Positions 1 to 7,486 of a stretch of 31,258 bases of DNA are shown piece by piece. The notes below the pieces were generated by a model. It made no database searches and was not told the DNA's origin. It saw only the letters and a program-made list of their open reading frames with translations. The stretch's first letter is position 1; the number at the start of each line of letters is the position of its first letter. Where the stretch lies: positions 1 through 31,258 of the forward strand of contig NZ_JAWDXO010000035.1 of assembly GCF_032477075.1 (NCBI RefSeq), given 5' to 3'. The translations under genes and the position numbers were made by a program. The stretch comes from Fusobacterium sp. (GTDB lineage: Bacteria > Fusobacteriota > Fusobacteriia > Fusobacteriales > Fusobacteriaceae).

Positions 1-1
1 A

Positions 2-139
2 AGATATGCAATAGACCCAGAGAAGATAGTAACAGAATTAGGCTGGTATCCAGAGACATCATTTGATGAAGGGATAGAAAAAACAATAAGATGGTATCTA
101 GATAATCAGGAATGGATAAAAGAAATCATAAATAAGTAA
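2..139 (+). CDS. rfbB: dTDP-glucose 4,6-dehydratase, C-terminal end (partial)
   Basis: The window opens inside this gene; only the last 45 codons are present, ending in TAA. They read RYAIDPEKIVTELGWYPETS followed by a helix rich in W, Y and E. This matches the C-terminus of RmlB/RfbB-type short-chain dehydrogenases, where the R-(Y/H)-A-x-D-x-x-K-I-x-x-E-L-G-W-x-P stretch lies in the substrate-binding domain. The enzyme converts dTDP-glucose to dTDP-4-keto-6-deoxyglucose for rhamnose and related surface sugars. The catalytic Tyr-x3-Lys and the NAD-binding Rossmann motif lie outside the window. Another extended SDR sugar epimerase or dehydratase is possible, because only the tail is visible. 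The next gene begins 21 bp downstream on the same strand, so the two may share a transcript. Confidence 0.8.
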   Translation, partial: RYAIDPEKIVTELGWYPETSFDEGIEKTIRWYLDNQEWIKEIINK

Positions 140-160
140 AATATAATCTAGGAGAAAAAT

Positions 161-1654
161 ATGGGGAAAAGTTTTAGTAATTTAATGGTAGTATTTCTAA
201 TAATATTTTCATTAAATAAAATAGTTTTAAAAGGAAATGAAATAAAAAATATAGAATTAAATACTCCAATAATATTAAAAATCAATAAGCAAAAGATTTT
301 GATAGACACATTTTCATTAAATAAGGTTTATAATATAAATGAATTAAATTCAGAAGTTCCTATAGAGTTTGAAATTGAATATGTTCCTGAAGAAATAGAA
401 ATAAAAATTTTAGGAAATATTTTGAAAGATAAAGCTAAAATAAAAATAAAGAAAATTGCAAGAGAAATAAAAATACCAATAGAAATATTGAATAAAAGGA
501 ATAATTTAAAATCAATTTGTCATATAAATACTCTTCATGAAAAGTTTCCAAAGTATACTGTGACAGGAGAAAGTCAATATCCTGGAGATTATTATGGAGA
601 TTTTATCTCTGATAATAATAATATAGGAAAAAAAGATTCAATGTTTATTTATAAAATGAATTCTAAGGGAGAAATTTTATATTATAAAAAGCATACTTCA
701 ACAATATCAGACTTTAAAAAAACAAAATTGAAGAATAATCAAATAAGATATAGTTATTTTTTACAAGATGAAAATGCTTATTCTTATGAAGGAGTAGGTT
801 ATGGTCCAACAAAGCTGATAATAATGGATGAAAATTATGATATTATTGATGAAATAACTTCAAAACAATTTAAAGAAATACCAGAAAACTTTCCTTTGGA
901 AAGCCATGATAGTCTAATTATAGATGATGATCATTATATCACAGCTGCATATTTTGGCAAAATAGTAAATAATGTTGATAAAGATCTTATTGAGAATCAT
1001 AATGGTTCTAGAGTAATAGCTTCTATTTTACAAGAAGTAAAAGATGGAAAAGTGATATGGCAATGGGATAGTACAGAACATCCAGAATTATATAAATTAA
1101 GTGTAGAAGGGAATGATTTTAAAAATTCTACAAGTAAATGGGCAGATTATATTCACTTTAATTCAGTAACTATAGATCCTAAAGATGGAAATTTAATATG
1201 TTCTTTTAGAAATATAGATTCAATTTTAAAGATAGAACGAGGTACTGGTAAGATACTATGGATACTTGGTGGTAAAGGTGATCAGTTTGGATTAACCGAA
1301 GAACAAAAATTTTCAAGGCAACACTATGCAAGAGTTATTAAAGATGGAAGTATAACACTTTTTGACAATGGAAATTTAAAAGAAAAATCAAGAGTTTTAG
1401 AAATAAAAATAGATGAGAAAAATAAAAAAGTTTTAAATTATAAAGATTTTTATTTAAATGACTATTTTTCTCCTGCTTGTGGCTCAACTGATAAATTAGA
1501 TGATAAAAAAGATGTTTTTATTATAGGATGGGGAATGGGAGATTTTAGTAAAAGAGAGAATATGACAGAAATAGATTTTTCTACAAATAAGAAGACATTT
1601 GAGTTAATTTTTCATGGAAATATGACAACTTACAGAATTACTAAAATAAAATAA
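161..1654 (+). CDS. Periplasmic arylsulfate sulfotransferase (ASST family)
   Basis: A 497-aa protein with a hydrophobic N-terminus (about residues 5-22) suggesting a signal peptide or anchor. An N-terminal beta domain (about 27-110) is followed by a beta-propeller. Four residues fall in the order and context of the AssT active site: H249 in ESHD, H332 in DYIHFNS, R350 in CSFRN and H388 in SRQHYAR. Compare E. coli AssT H252, H356, R374 and the sulfohistidine H436. The family moves sulfate between phenolic donors and acceptors without PAPS. At 497 aa it is shorter than E. coli AssT (about 570-600 aa), and the close Cys pair forming the E. coli disulfide is not seen; C120, C347 and C440 are far apart. 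No dsbA/dsbB-like partner is adjacent. The start has AGGAG six bases upstream. Family call is strong; substrate is unknown. Confidence 0.85.
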   Translation: MGKSFSNLMVVFLIIFSLNKIVLKGNEIKNIELNTPIILKINKQKILIDTFSLNKVYNINELNSEVPIEFEIEYVPEEIEIKILGNILKDKAKIKIKKIAREIKIPIEILNKRNNLKSICHINTLHEKFPKYTVTGESQYPGDYYGDFISDNNNIGKKDSMFIYKMNSKGEILYYKKHTSTISDFKKTKLKNNQIRYSYFLQDENAYSYEGVGYGPTKLIIMDENYDIIDEITSKQFKEIPENFPLESHDSLIIDDDHYITAAYFGKIVNNVDKDLIENHNGSRVIASILQEVKDGKVIWQWDSTEHPELYKLSVEGNDFKNSTSKWADYIHFNSVTIDPKDGNLICSFRNIDSILKIERGTGKILWILGGKGDQFGLTEEQKFSRQHYARVIKDGSITLFDNGNLKEKSRVLEIKIDEKNKKVLNYKDFYLNDYFSPACGSTDKLDDKKDVFIIGWGMGDFSKRENMTEIDFSTNKKTFELIFHGNMTTYRITKIK

Positions 1655-1660
1655 ATATAT

Positions 1661-1699
1661 AATGAAGTGCACTTTGTAAGTTTGAAAGTGCACTTCATT
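1661..1699. terminator. Bidirectional terminator between convergent genes
   Basis: A perfect 15-bp inverted repeat: AATGAAGTGCACTTT at 1661-1675, its complement at 1685-1699, and a 9-nt loop. It sits between the convergent stop codons of the arylsulfotransferase gene and glgA. AT-rich sequence flanks both sides and supplies T-rich tails, so it probably ends transcripts in both directions. Confidence 0.85.
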
Positions 1700-1709
1700 A
1701 ATTTATGTT

Positions 1710-3089
1710 TTATTTTATAATCTCATTATAAAGTGAAATATATTTTTTAGCAGATGTATTCCAGTTATTATCTCTAGCTTTAGCACTTTTTACAATTTTT
1801 TCCCATTTATCTTTATCTTTATAAATAGAAATTGCATATTCTAAAGTTTTATATAATTCATCACTGCTTATATTTTTAAAGCCAAATCCATCTCCTTCCT
1901 CAGTATATTCATTATAAGGAGTGACTGTATCTTTTAATCCCCCTGTTTCTCTCACGATAGGAACACAGCTATATCTCATAGCAATCATTTGAGAAAGACC
2001 ACAAGGTTCAAAAATAGAAGGCATAAGGAACATATCTGCTCCACTATATATCTCCATAGATAAAGGCTGATTAAATCCAATATATGAACAGACTCTTCCA
2101 GGATACTGTCTTTCTTTCCATTTAAAGAAATCTTCATATTTAGGTTCTCCATTTCCAAGAAGGACAAATTGAATTCCTAATTTCATTAATCTGTCAAAGC
2201 TGTCTATAATTAAATCAATTCCTTTTTGCCTGTCTAATCTTGTAATAATAGAAACTAAAGGAGTACTAGGGTCCTGATTAAGACCAAGTCTTTCTTGAAG
2301 CTCAGATTTGAGTCTTTTCTTTCCTTTTCTAGGAAGTTTATATACAGTTCCATCTATTCCATTAACTATACCTTTTAATTTATAATCAAATTTTCTAAAT
2401 AATCCATCTAGTCCTTCACCAAGCTCAGGAGTTTTTATTTCTTCAGCATATGAATCACTTACAGTCGTGATATAGTCAGAATATACAACTCCTCCTTTTA
2501 AGAAAGATATCATATCATAATATTTAATTCCATCTTCAACAAAGTATCTTCCTCTATCTATTTCTAAAGTTTTTTCTATTACATCATTATAGAAGAAACC
2601 TTGAAATCTTAAATTGTGAATAGTGAAAATAGTTCTTATATCATTCATTCCTCTTTCTTTAAGGTAGATAGGAACTAGTCCAGTATGCCAGTCATTACAA
2701 TGAATTATATCTGGTTCAAATCCTGTGATATAGAAAGTTTCTATAATAGCTTTTGCAAAGAATGCAAATCTTTCACAGTCATCAACTTCTCCATAGACTC
2801 TATTTCTGTTAAAATATCTTTCATTATCGACAAAATAATAAGTAATGCCATCAAGTTCACAATAATCTATTCCTACATATTCATTATGATGAGCCACCCA
2901 TATCTGTTTATCTCCTAAGTGCTCCATTATTTCCTTGTATTTATCAGGAATAGCACTATATTTAGGTAATATTACTCTTATATCTACTTTTTCTTTTTTT
3001 AATGCTTTTGGCAATGAGTAAGCTACATCACCAAGTCCTCCTGTTTTGACAAAAGGCCAAGCCTCTCCTGCTGCAAAAAGTACTTTCAT
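1710..3089 (-). CDS. glgA: Glycogen synthase (ADP-glucose)
   Basis: Last gene of the glycogen operon. It adds glucose from ADP-glucose to the non-reducing end of alpha-1,4-glucan. With the start used here the protein is 459 aa, near the usual 470-480 aa of GT5 synthases. The N-terminal Rossmann half carries the ADP-glucose loop KTGGLGDV (K15). The C-terminal half carries FEPCGLSQM and the RETGGLKDTV loop, which includes the conserved catalytic Glu region. The reading frame extends to a GTG at 3098, but AAGGAG overlaps that codon. The ATG at 3089 sits 8 nt after AGGAG and gives the family N-terminus MKVLFAAGE, so it is preferred. glgD ends 25 bp upstream. The gene ends at the bidirectional terminator at 1661-1699. 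Confidence 0.96.
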   Translation of the reverse strand: MKVLFAAGEAWPFVKTGGLGDVAYSLPKALKKEKVDIRVILPKYSAIPDKYKEIMEHLGDKQIWVAHHNEYVGIDYCELDGITYYFVDNERYFNRNRVYGEVDDCERFAFFAKAIIETFYITGFEPDIIHCNDWHTGLVPIYLKERGMNDIRTIFTIHNLRFQGFFYNDVIEKTLEIDRGRYFVEDGIKYYDMISFLKGGVVYSDYITTVSDSYAEEIKTPELGEGLDGLFRKFDYKLKGIVNGIDGTVYKLPRKGKKRLKSELQERLGLNQDPSTPLVSIITRLDRQKGIDLIIDSFDRLMKLGIQFVLLGNGEPKYEDFFKWKERQYPGRVCSYIGFNQPLSMEIYSGADMFLMPSIFEPCGLSQMIAMRYSCVPIVRETGGLKDTVTPYNEYTEEGDGFGFKNISSDELYKTLEYAISIYKDKDKWEKIVKSAKARDNNWNTSAKKYISLYNEIIK

Positions 3090-3114
3090 CTTCATCACTC
3101 CTTTTTATAAAGAA

Positions 3115-4284
3115 CTATTCTCTACCCTTTCCTTTTAGATATTCTAAAAGATCTCTGTAGTGTTCTTTATCCCATTTGATGCTCTTTTCAATAACTAGAG
3201 GGTAATTTCTAGAAGCACTTAGTCTTTCATTACATTTGATCACATTATTTTTATCTACAATGATATTTTTTAATACAGCTCCAGATTTAACAACACAGTC
3301 CTGTAAAAGAATACAATTCTCAACTATAGCTCCCTCTTCAACTGTAGCTCCTCTTGCTAGGATAGAATTCTTAATTTTTCCACCTAAAATACAGCCATTA
3401 GCTATAACTGAATTTACTACTTCAGCTTTTTCTTTAAACATTGATGGAGGGGTATCCTTTGTTTTAGTATATACTTTTCTTCCATCTTTATTAAATATAT
3501 CATCTCTAGTTTCTTTGTTTAAAAGATCCATATTAAAATCAAAATACTCTTTTGTTGAATTTATGCAGGCTAAATATCCTTTAAATTCATATCCATTTAT
3601 ACTTAATCTTCCTATATTTCTAGAAATAAGATCTTTAACTGTATAATAAGCTCCATCTTGAATTCCATCACATATTAATTTTATTAGAAGTTCTTTTTTT
3701 ATAATAAAAACTTCCATAGAAATATTTTCATCTTTTTTAAAGAAAAGATTTTGTCCTATTCCTAATATTTTTCCATTTTCCTCAACTTTTACACTATCAC
3801 AATTATCAAATCTTTCATTTGCATTATCTACTTTTTTATATACTAGAGTAACATCTTTTCCACTTTCTTCATGTTTTCTTACGACATCAGTAATATCAAT
3901 ATTACATACCATATGAGAACTTAGTACAACTACATTTTGTTGTTTACTGCGGAAGAAGTACTCCATATTTTTTTTAACTCTTTTTATATTAGTTGAATAA
4001 GTTGAATCAGCCATTTGTTTGAAAATAAATATACCATCTTTTTTTCTATCTAAATCCCATTCTGTACCTCTTCCAATATGGTCAGTAAGTGAATTCATAT
4101 CATCATTTCCACCAAAAATGCCAACATTTCTTATTCCAGCATTAACCAAATTTGATAAAGCAAAATCTATTATTCTATAAGTTCCACCTACTGGAACAGA
4201 TGCCAGAGGTCTCATTTTAGTAAGAGATCTGATATTATCTAGAGATTCGGCTAAAAAGATTATAGCCATATAATTATTTAGCAT
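3115..4284 (-). CDS. glgD: Glucose-1-phosphate adenylyltransferase, regulatory subunit GlgD
   Basis: A 389-aa homologue of GlgC that forms the non-catalytic partner in Bacillus-type ADP-glucose pyrophosphorylase. It keeps the nucleotidyltransferase fold (VPVGGTYRIIDFALSN near residue 31; HIGRGTEWDLDR near 69) and a C-terminal left-handed beta-helix (about 285-345). The nucleotide-binding GGxGxR loop is replaced by ESLDNIRSL near residues 13-21. The catalytic SGDHxYxMDY motif is degenerate (SSHMVCNIDI). Those losses are typical of GlgD and separate it from the active GlgC encoded just upstream. It starts 19 bp after glgC with a good SD (GGGAGGA). It probably assembles with GlgC into a heterotetramer and raises activity. 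Confidence 0.94.
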   Translation of the reverse strand: MLNNYMAIIFLAESLDNIRSLTKMRPLASVPVGGTYRIIDFALSNLVNAGIRNVGIFGGNDDMNSLTDHIGRGTEWDLDRKKDGIFIFKQMADSTYSTNIKRVKKNMEYFFRSKQQNVVVLSSHMVCNIDITDVVRKHEESGKDVTLVYKKVDNANERFDNCDSVKVEENGKILGIGQNLFFKKDENISMEVFIIKKELLIKLICDGIQDGAYYTVKDLISRNIGRLSINGYEFKGYLACINSTKEYFDFNMDLLNKETRDDIFNKDGRKVYTKTKDTPPSMFKEKAEVVNSVIANGCILGGKIKNSILARGATVEEGAIVENCILLQDCVVKSGAVLKNIIVDKNNVIKCNERLSASRNYPLVIEKSIKWDKEHYRDLLEYLKGKGRE

Positions 4285-4303
4285 AAAGTCCTCCCTTATA
4301 AGC

Positions 4304-5449
4304 TTATTTTATAACTTCACTTTTTATTATTCTTCCATGACCAATAACAGCAATTTCAGTATCATCTCCAATAACTGTATTCTTTTTAATAACTACTTCA
4401 TCAGCTATGATTGCTTTGTTTATGATGACATTTTCTTCAATAACTGTATCTTGCATTATTACAGAATTGATGACCTTACTATTTTTTCCAATTTTTACAC
4501 CAGGGAAAATAACAGAATTCTTAACTTCACCTTCTATTTCACATCCCTTATCAACTAATGAAGTAACAATTACAGCATCATTACTTACATACAGAGGAGG
4601 ATAAACTCCTTGGCGAGTATTTATTTTCCAGTCTTTATCAAATATATTCAGTTTATTATCAGGTTTTAAAAGATCCATATGAGCATCCCAGAAACTTTCA
4701 ATAGTTCCAACATCTTTCCAGTATCCTTCAAATGGGTATGCAAATAATCTTTTTTGGTCATTTAATAGATTAGGGATTATATTTTTACCAAAGTCATTAC
4801 TTGATGTAGGATCTTTTTCATCTTCAAGGAGATATTCTTTTAATACACTCCACTTGAAAATATAGATACCCATTGAAGCAAGAGTACTTTTTGGTTGTTT
4901 TGGTTTTTCTTCAAACTCATATATTGAATAATCTTCATTGGCATTCATAATACCAAAACTAGGTGCATCTTTCATTGGAACATTGAATACTCCAATAGTA
5001 GCATCTGCATCTTTTTCTTTATGAAATTTAAGCATTTTTTCATAGTCCATCTTGTATATATGATCTCCTGATAGAATTAAAACATTTTCAGGATCATATT
5101 TGTCTACGAATTGAATATTTTGATAAATAGCATTGGCAGTTCCTTTGTACCATCCACCTTCATCATTCTTTTTAGTATGAGGCTGTAATACAGTTACTCC
5201 TCCACCCATTCTATCTAAGTCCCAAGGAGATCCTCTTCCAATATGGTCATTAAGGATATGAGGTTCATATTGAGTAAGTACTCCTACTGTATCTATTCCA
5301 GAGTTAGAACAATTACTTAAAGTAAAATCTATGATTCTATATTTCCCACCAAATGGAACTCCAGGTTTAGCTATTTTTTCAGTTAAATCTAATAAACGGC
5401 TTCCTTGTCCTCCAGCCAGTATCATAGCTATTATTTGTTTTTTTTCCAT
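4304..5449 (-). CDS. glgC: Glucose-1-phosphate adenylyltransferase, catalytic subunit GlgC
   Basis: A 381-aa enzyme that makes ADP-glucose and pyrophosphate from ATP and glucose-1-phosphate, the committed step of glycogen synthesis. The N-terminal catalytic domain shows the intact loop MILAGGQGSRL (about residues 9-19), FGGKYRIIDF, HIGRGSPWDLDR, the metal-binding motif SGDHIYKMDY, and FEEKPKQPKS for sugar-phosphate binding. The C-terminal part is a hexapeptide-repeat beta-helix (about 290-370). AGGAGG lies just upstream of the ATG. It sits between glgB and glgD with gaps of 27 and 19 bp and no terminator, so co-expression is clear. Confidence 0.97.
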   Translation of the reverse strand: MEKKQIIAMILAGGQGSRLLDLTEKIAKPGVPFGGKYRIIDFTLSNCSNSGIDTVGVLTQYEPHILNDHIGRGSPWDLDRMGGGVTVLQPHTKKNDEGGWYKGTANAIYQNIQFVDKYDPENVLILSGDHIYKMDYEKMLKFHKEKDADATIGVFNVPMKDAPSFGIMNANEDYSIYEFEEKPKQPKSTLASMGIYIFKWSVLKEYLLEDEKDPTSSNDFGKNIIPNLLNDQKRLFAYPFEGYWKDVGTIESFWDAHMDLLKPDNKLNIFDKDWKINTRQGVYPPLYVSNDAVIVTSLVDKGCEIEGEVKNSVIFPGVKIGKNSKVINSVIMQDTVIEENVIINKAIIADEVVIKKNTVIGDDTEIAVIGHGRIIKSEVIK

Positions 5450-5476
5450 AACTTCCTCCTAATATTTGATGTAATA

Positions 5477-7423
5477 CTATTTGGTTAACTTTTTATTCTT
5501 AGTTGATGATTTTGTTACAGTTTTTTCAATTTCCTTTCCCTTTACTCCTCCTTTTTTCTTTTCAACCTTTTCAGTTTTCAAAAAAATTACTGTGTTTCTA
5601 GGGATATCTAATTCTATATGCTGCTCTCTATAGTTCCAGCTTTTATCAATAGGTTTGTATTTTTTCTTTTTAGTACTTCCCTTCCCACCAAATTTTTTGT
5701 CATCACTGTTTAGGATGACATTATATACTTTATTTTCTGGTATACCAATTTTGTACTTATTTTTGTCTTCACCAGAAAAGTTAAAAACTACAATTAAATG
5801 TTCTTTGAAATCTTTAGTTTTTCTTAGAAAAGCAAGCATATTTTCAGTATAATTTTCATGTTCTATCCATTCAAAAGTATCCCAGCTGTCTTCCCATAAA
5901 GATTTATCTTCAAGATAAAGTGTATTTAAAGCTTTTACATAAGCCTGAACTTCTTTATTTCCATTATTCTGGTCTAATAAGTGCCATTCAAGAGATTCAT
6001 AAAATCTCCATTCGAGCCCATGAGCAAATTCATTACCCATGAAATTTAATTTTTTACCAGGATGAGCCATTTGATAAGAATAAAGAGCTCTTGTATGAGC
6101 TAACTTATCTTCATGATATCCAGGCATTTTTTCAATTATTGATTTTTTTCCATGTACTACTTCATCATGGGATAAAGGGAGTACATAGTTTTCAGAAAAA
6201 GCATACATAAATGAGAAAGTCAATTTTCCATGATGTTGGTATCTGAATATAGGATCTATGCTAAAGTATTTAAGAGTATCATTCATCCATCCCATATTCC
6301 ATTTACTGTCAAATCCAAGTCCTCCATCAATAGGATGCTTTGTAACATTAGGCCAGGCAGTTGAGTCTTCTGCAATTACAAGAATATCTGGAAAGTCATC
6401 ATGTATAACAGAATTCAGCTCTTTAAAGAAGTCTACTGCACCTAAGTTTTCTTTTCCTCCATATTTGTTTCTTAAATCGTCTTCACCATCTTTTCCATAT
6501 GAAAGGTAGAGCATATTAGCTACAGCATCCATTCTTATACCATCTATATGAAATTCTTTGAACCAGTAAGTCAGATTAGATATTAAAAAGCTTTTCACCT
6601 CATTTCTTGTAACATCAAAATTACAAGTTCCCCACTCTTTATTTTCACCAATTCTTGAATCCAGATATTCATAAGTGGGAGTTCCATCAAATCTGTAGAG
6701 CCCGTGAGCATCCTTGCAGAAGTGTCCTGGTACCCAATCTAAAATAACTCCAATATTATTTTTATGCATAAGATTTACAAGAAACATAAAATCTTCAGGA
6801 GTTCCATATCTACTTGTAACTGAATAATATCCAGTAGCCTGATATCCCCAAGAAGCATCAAGTGGATATTCATTTATAGGCATTATTTCAATATGAGTAT
6901 AGTTCATTTCTTTAAGATACTCAGCAAGCATAATAGCAGAATCTCTATAATTTAACCATTCTCCATGGATACCTCTTTTCCATGAACCTAAATGAACTTC
7001 ATATATATTGATAGGTTTATCCAAACCAGTAGTTCTCTTGTTTAACCATCTTTTATCTGCCCATTTGAATTTTGGGATATCATAAACAACTGATGCTGTA
7101 TTAGGTCTCATTTCAGAAAAAAAAGCATAAGGGTCAGCCTTCATTTCTATCCTTCCATCAGCACTTTCTATTTTATATTTATATTTTTCTAATTTTTTAA
7201 TATCTTGTATTTCAAGTTCCCATATTCCTTCATTATTTATTCTTTTCATCATATGTTCATTGCCATTCCAGCCATTAAAGTCTCCAACAACAGCAATTGA
7301 CTTGGCATGAGGTGCCCATACCCTAAATATAACTGAATTTTTAGTTAAATGAGCTCCCATATAGTTATAAGCTTCTCTGTGTTCTCCTCTGTGAAAAAGG
7401 TACACATCTAATTCGTGCTCCAT
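5477..7423 (-). CDS. glgB: 1,4-alpha-glucan branching enzyme
   Basis: GH13 enzyme that makes alpha-1,6 branches in glycogen. An N-terminal CBM48/E-set domain (about 20-115; VWAPHAKSIAVVGDFNGWNG) precedes the (beta/alpha)8 barrel. The conserved regions are DWVPGHF, GIRMDAVANM with nucleophile D299, VIAEDSTAW with acid/base E352, and PLSHDEVVHGK. A C-terminal beta domain follows, then an unusual Lys-rich tail of about 30 residues. The frame continues 8 codons upstream, but AAGGAGGT lies 8 nt before the ATG at 7423. That gives MEHELDVYLFHRGEH, the typical branching-enzyme start, and 648 aa. A strong hairpin overlaps the end of glgP just upstream, within the same operon. Confidence 0.96.
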   Translation of the reverse strand: MEHELDVYLFHRGEHREAYNYMGAHLTKNSVIFRVWAPHAKSIAVVGDFNGWNGNEHMMKRINNEGIWELEIQDIKKLEKYKYKIESADGRIEMKADPYAFFSEMRPNTASVVYDIPKFKWADKRWLNKRTTGLDKPINIYEVHLGSWKRGIHGEWLNYRDSAIMLAEYLKEMNYTHIEIMPINEYPLDASWGYQATGYYSVTSRYGTPEDFMFLVNLMHKNNIGVILDWVPGHFCKDAHGLYRFDGTPTYEYLDSRIGENKEWGTCNFDVTRNEVKSFLISNLTYWFKEFHIDGIRMDAVANMLYLSYGKDGEDDLRNKYGGKENLGAVDFFKELNSVIHDDFPDILVIAEDSTAWPNVTKHPIDGGLGFDSKWNMGWMNDTLKYFSIDPIFRYQHHGKLTFSFMYAFSENYVLPLSHDEVVHGKKSIIEKMPGYHEDKLAHTRALYSYQMAHPGKKLNFMGNEFAHGLEWRFYESLEWHLLDQNNGNKEVQAYVKALNTLYLEDKSLWEDSWDTFEWIEHENYTENMLAFLRKTKDFKEHLIVVFNFSGEDKNKYKIGIPENKVYNVILNSDDKKFGGKGSTKKKKYKPIDKSWNYREQHIELDIPRNTVIFLKTEKVEKKKGGVKGKEIEKTVTKSSTKNKKLTK

Positions 7424-7454
7424 GAAACTATACCTCCTTGATAGCAAAGGTGTT

Positions 7455-7486
7455 ATAGAACCAGCCTATAATTTAGCTGGTTCTAT
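7455..7486 (-). repeat. Intercistronic hairpin at the glgP-glgB junction
   Basis: Perfect 11-bp inverted repeat (ATAGAACCAGC at 7455-7465, complement at 7476-7486) with a 10-nt loop, covering the glgP stop codon. On the transcribed minus strand no U-tract follows, so it is unlikely to be a full terminator. An RNA-stability or processing element, or partial attenuation between the degradation and synthesis genes, is more plausible. Confidence 0.6.

Noticed and set aside
3090..3098. Longer glgA start (GTG at 3098)
   Set aside because: The SD overlaps the GTG; the ATG at 3089 has correct spacing and gives the family N-terminus.
7424..7447. Longer glgB start giving MLSRRYSF at the N-terminus
   Set aside because: The extra codons cover the AAGGAGGT SD that serves the ATG at 7423.
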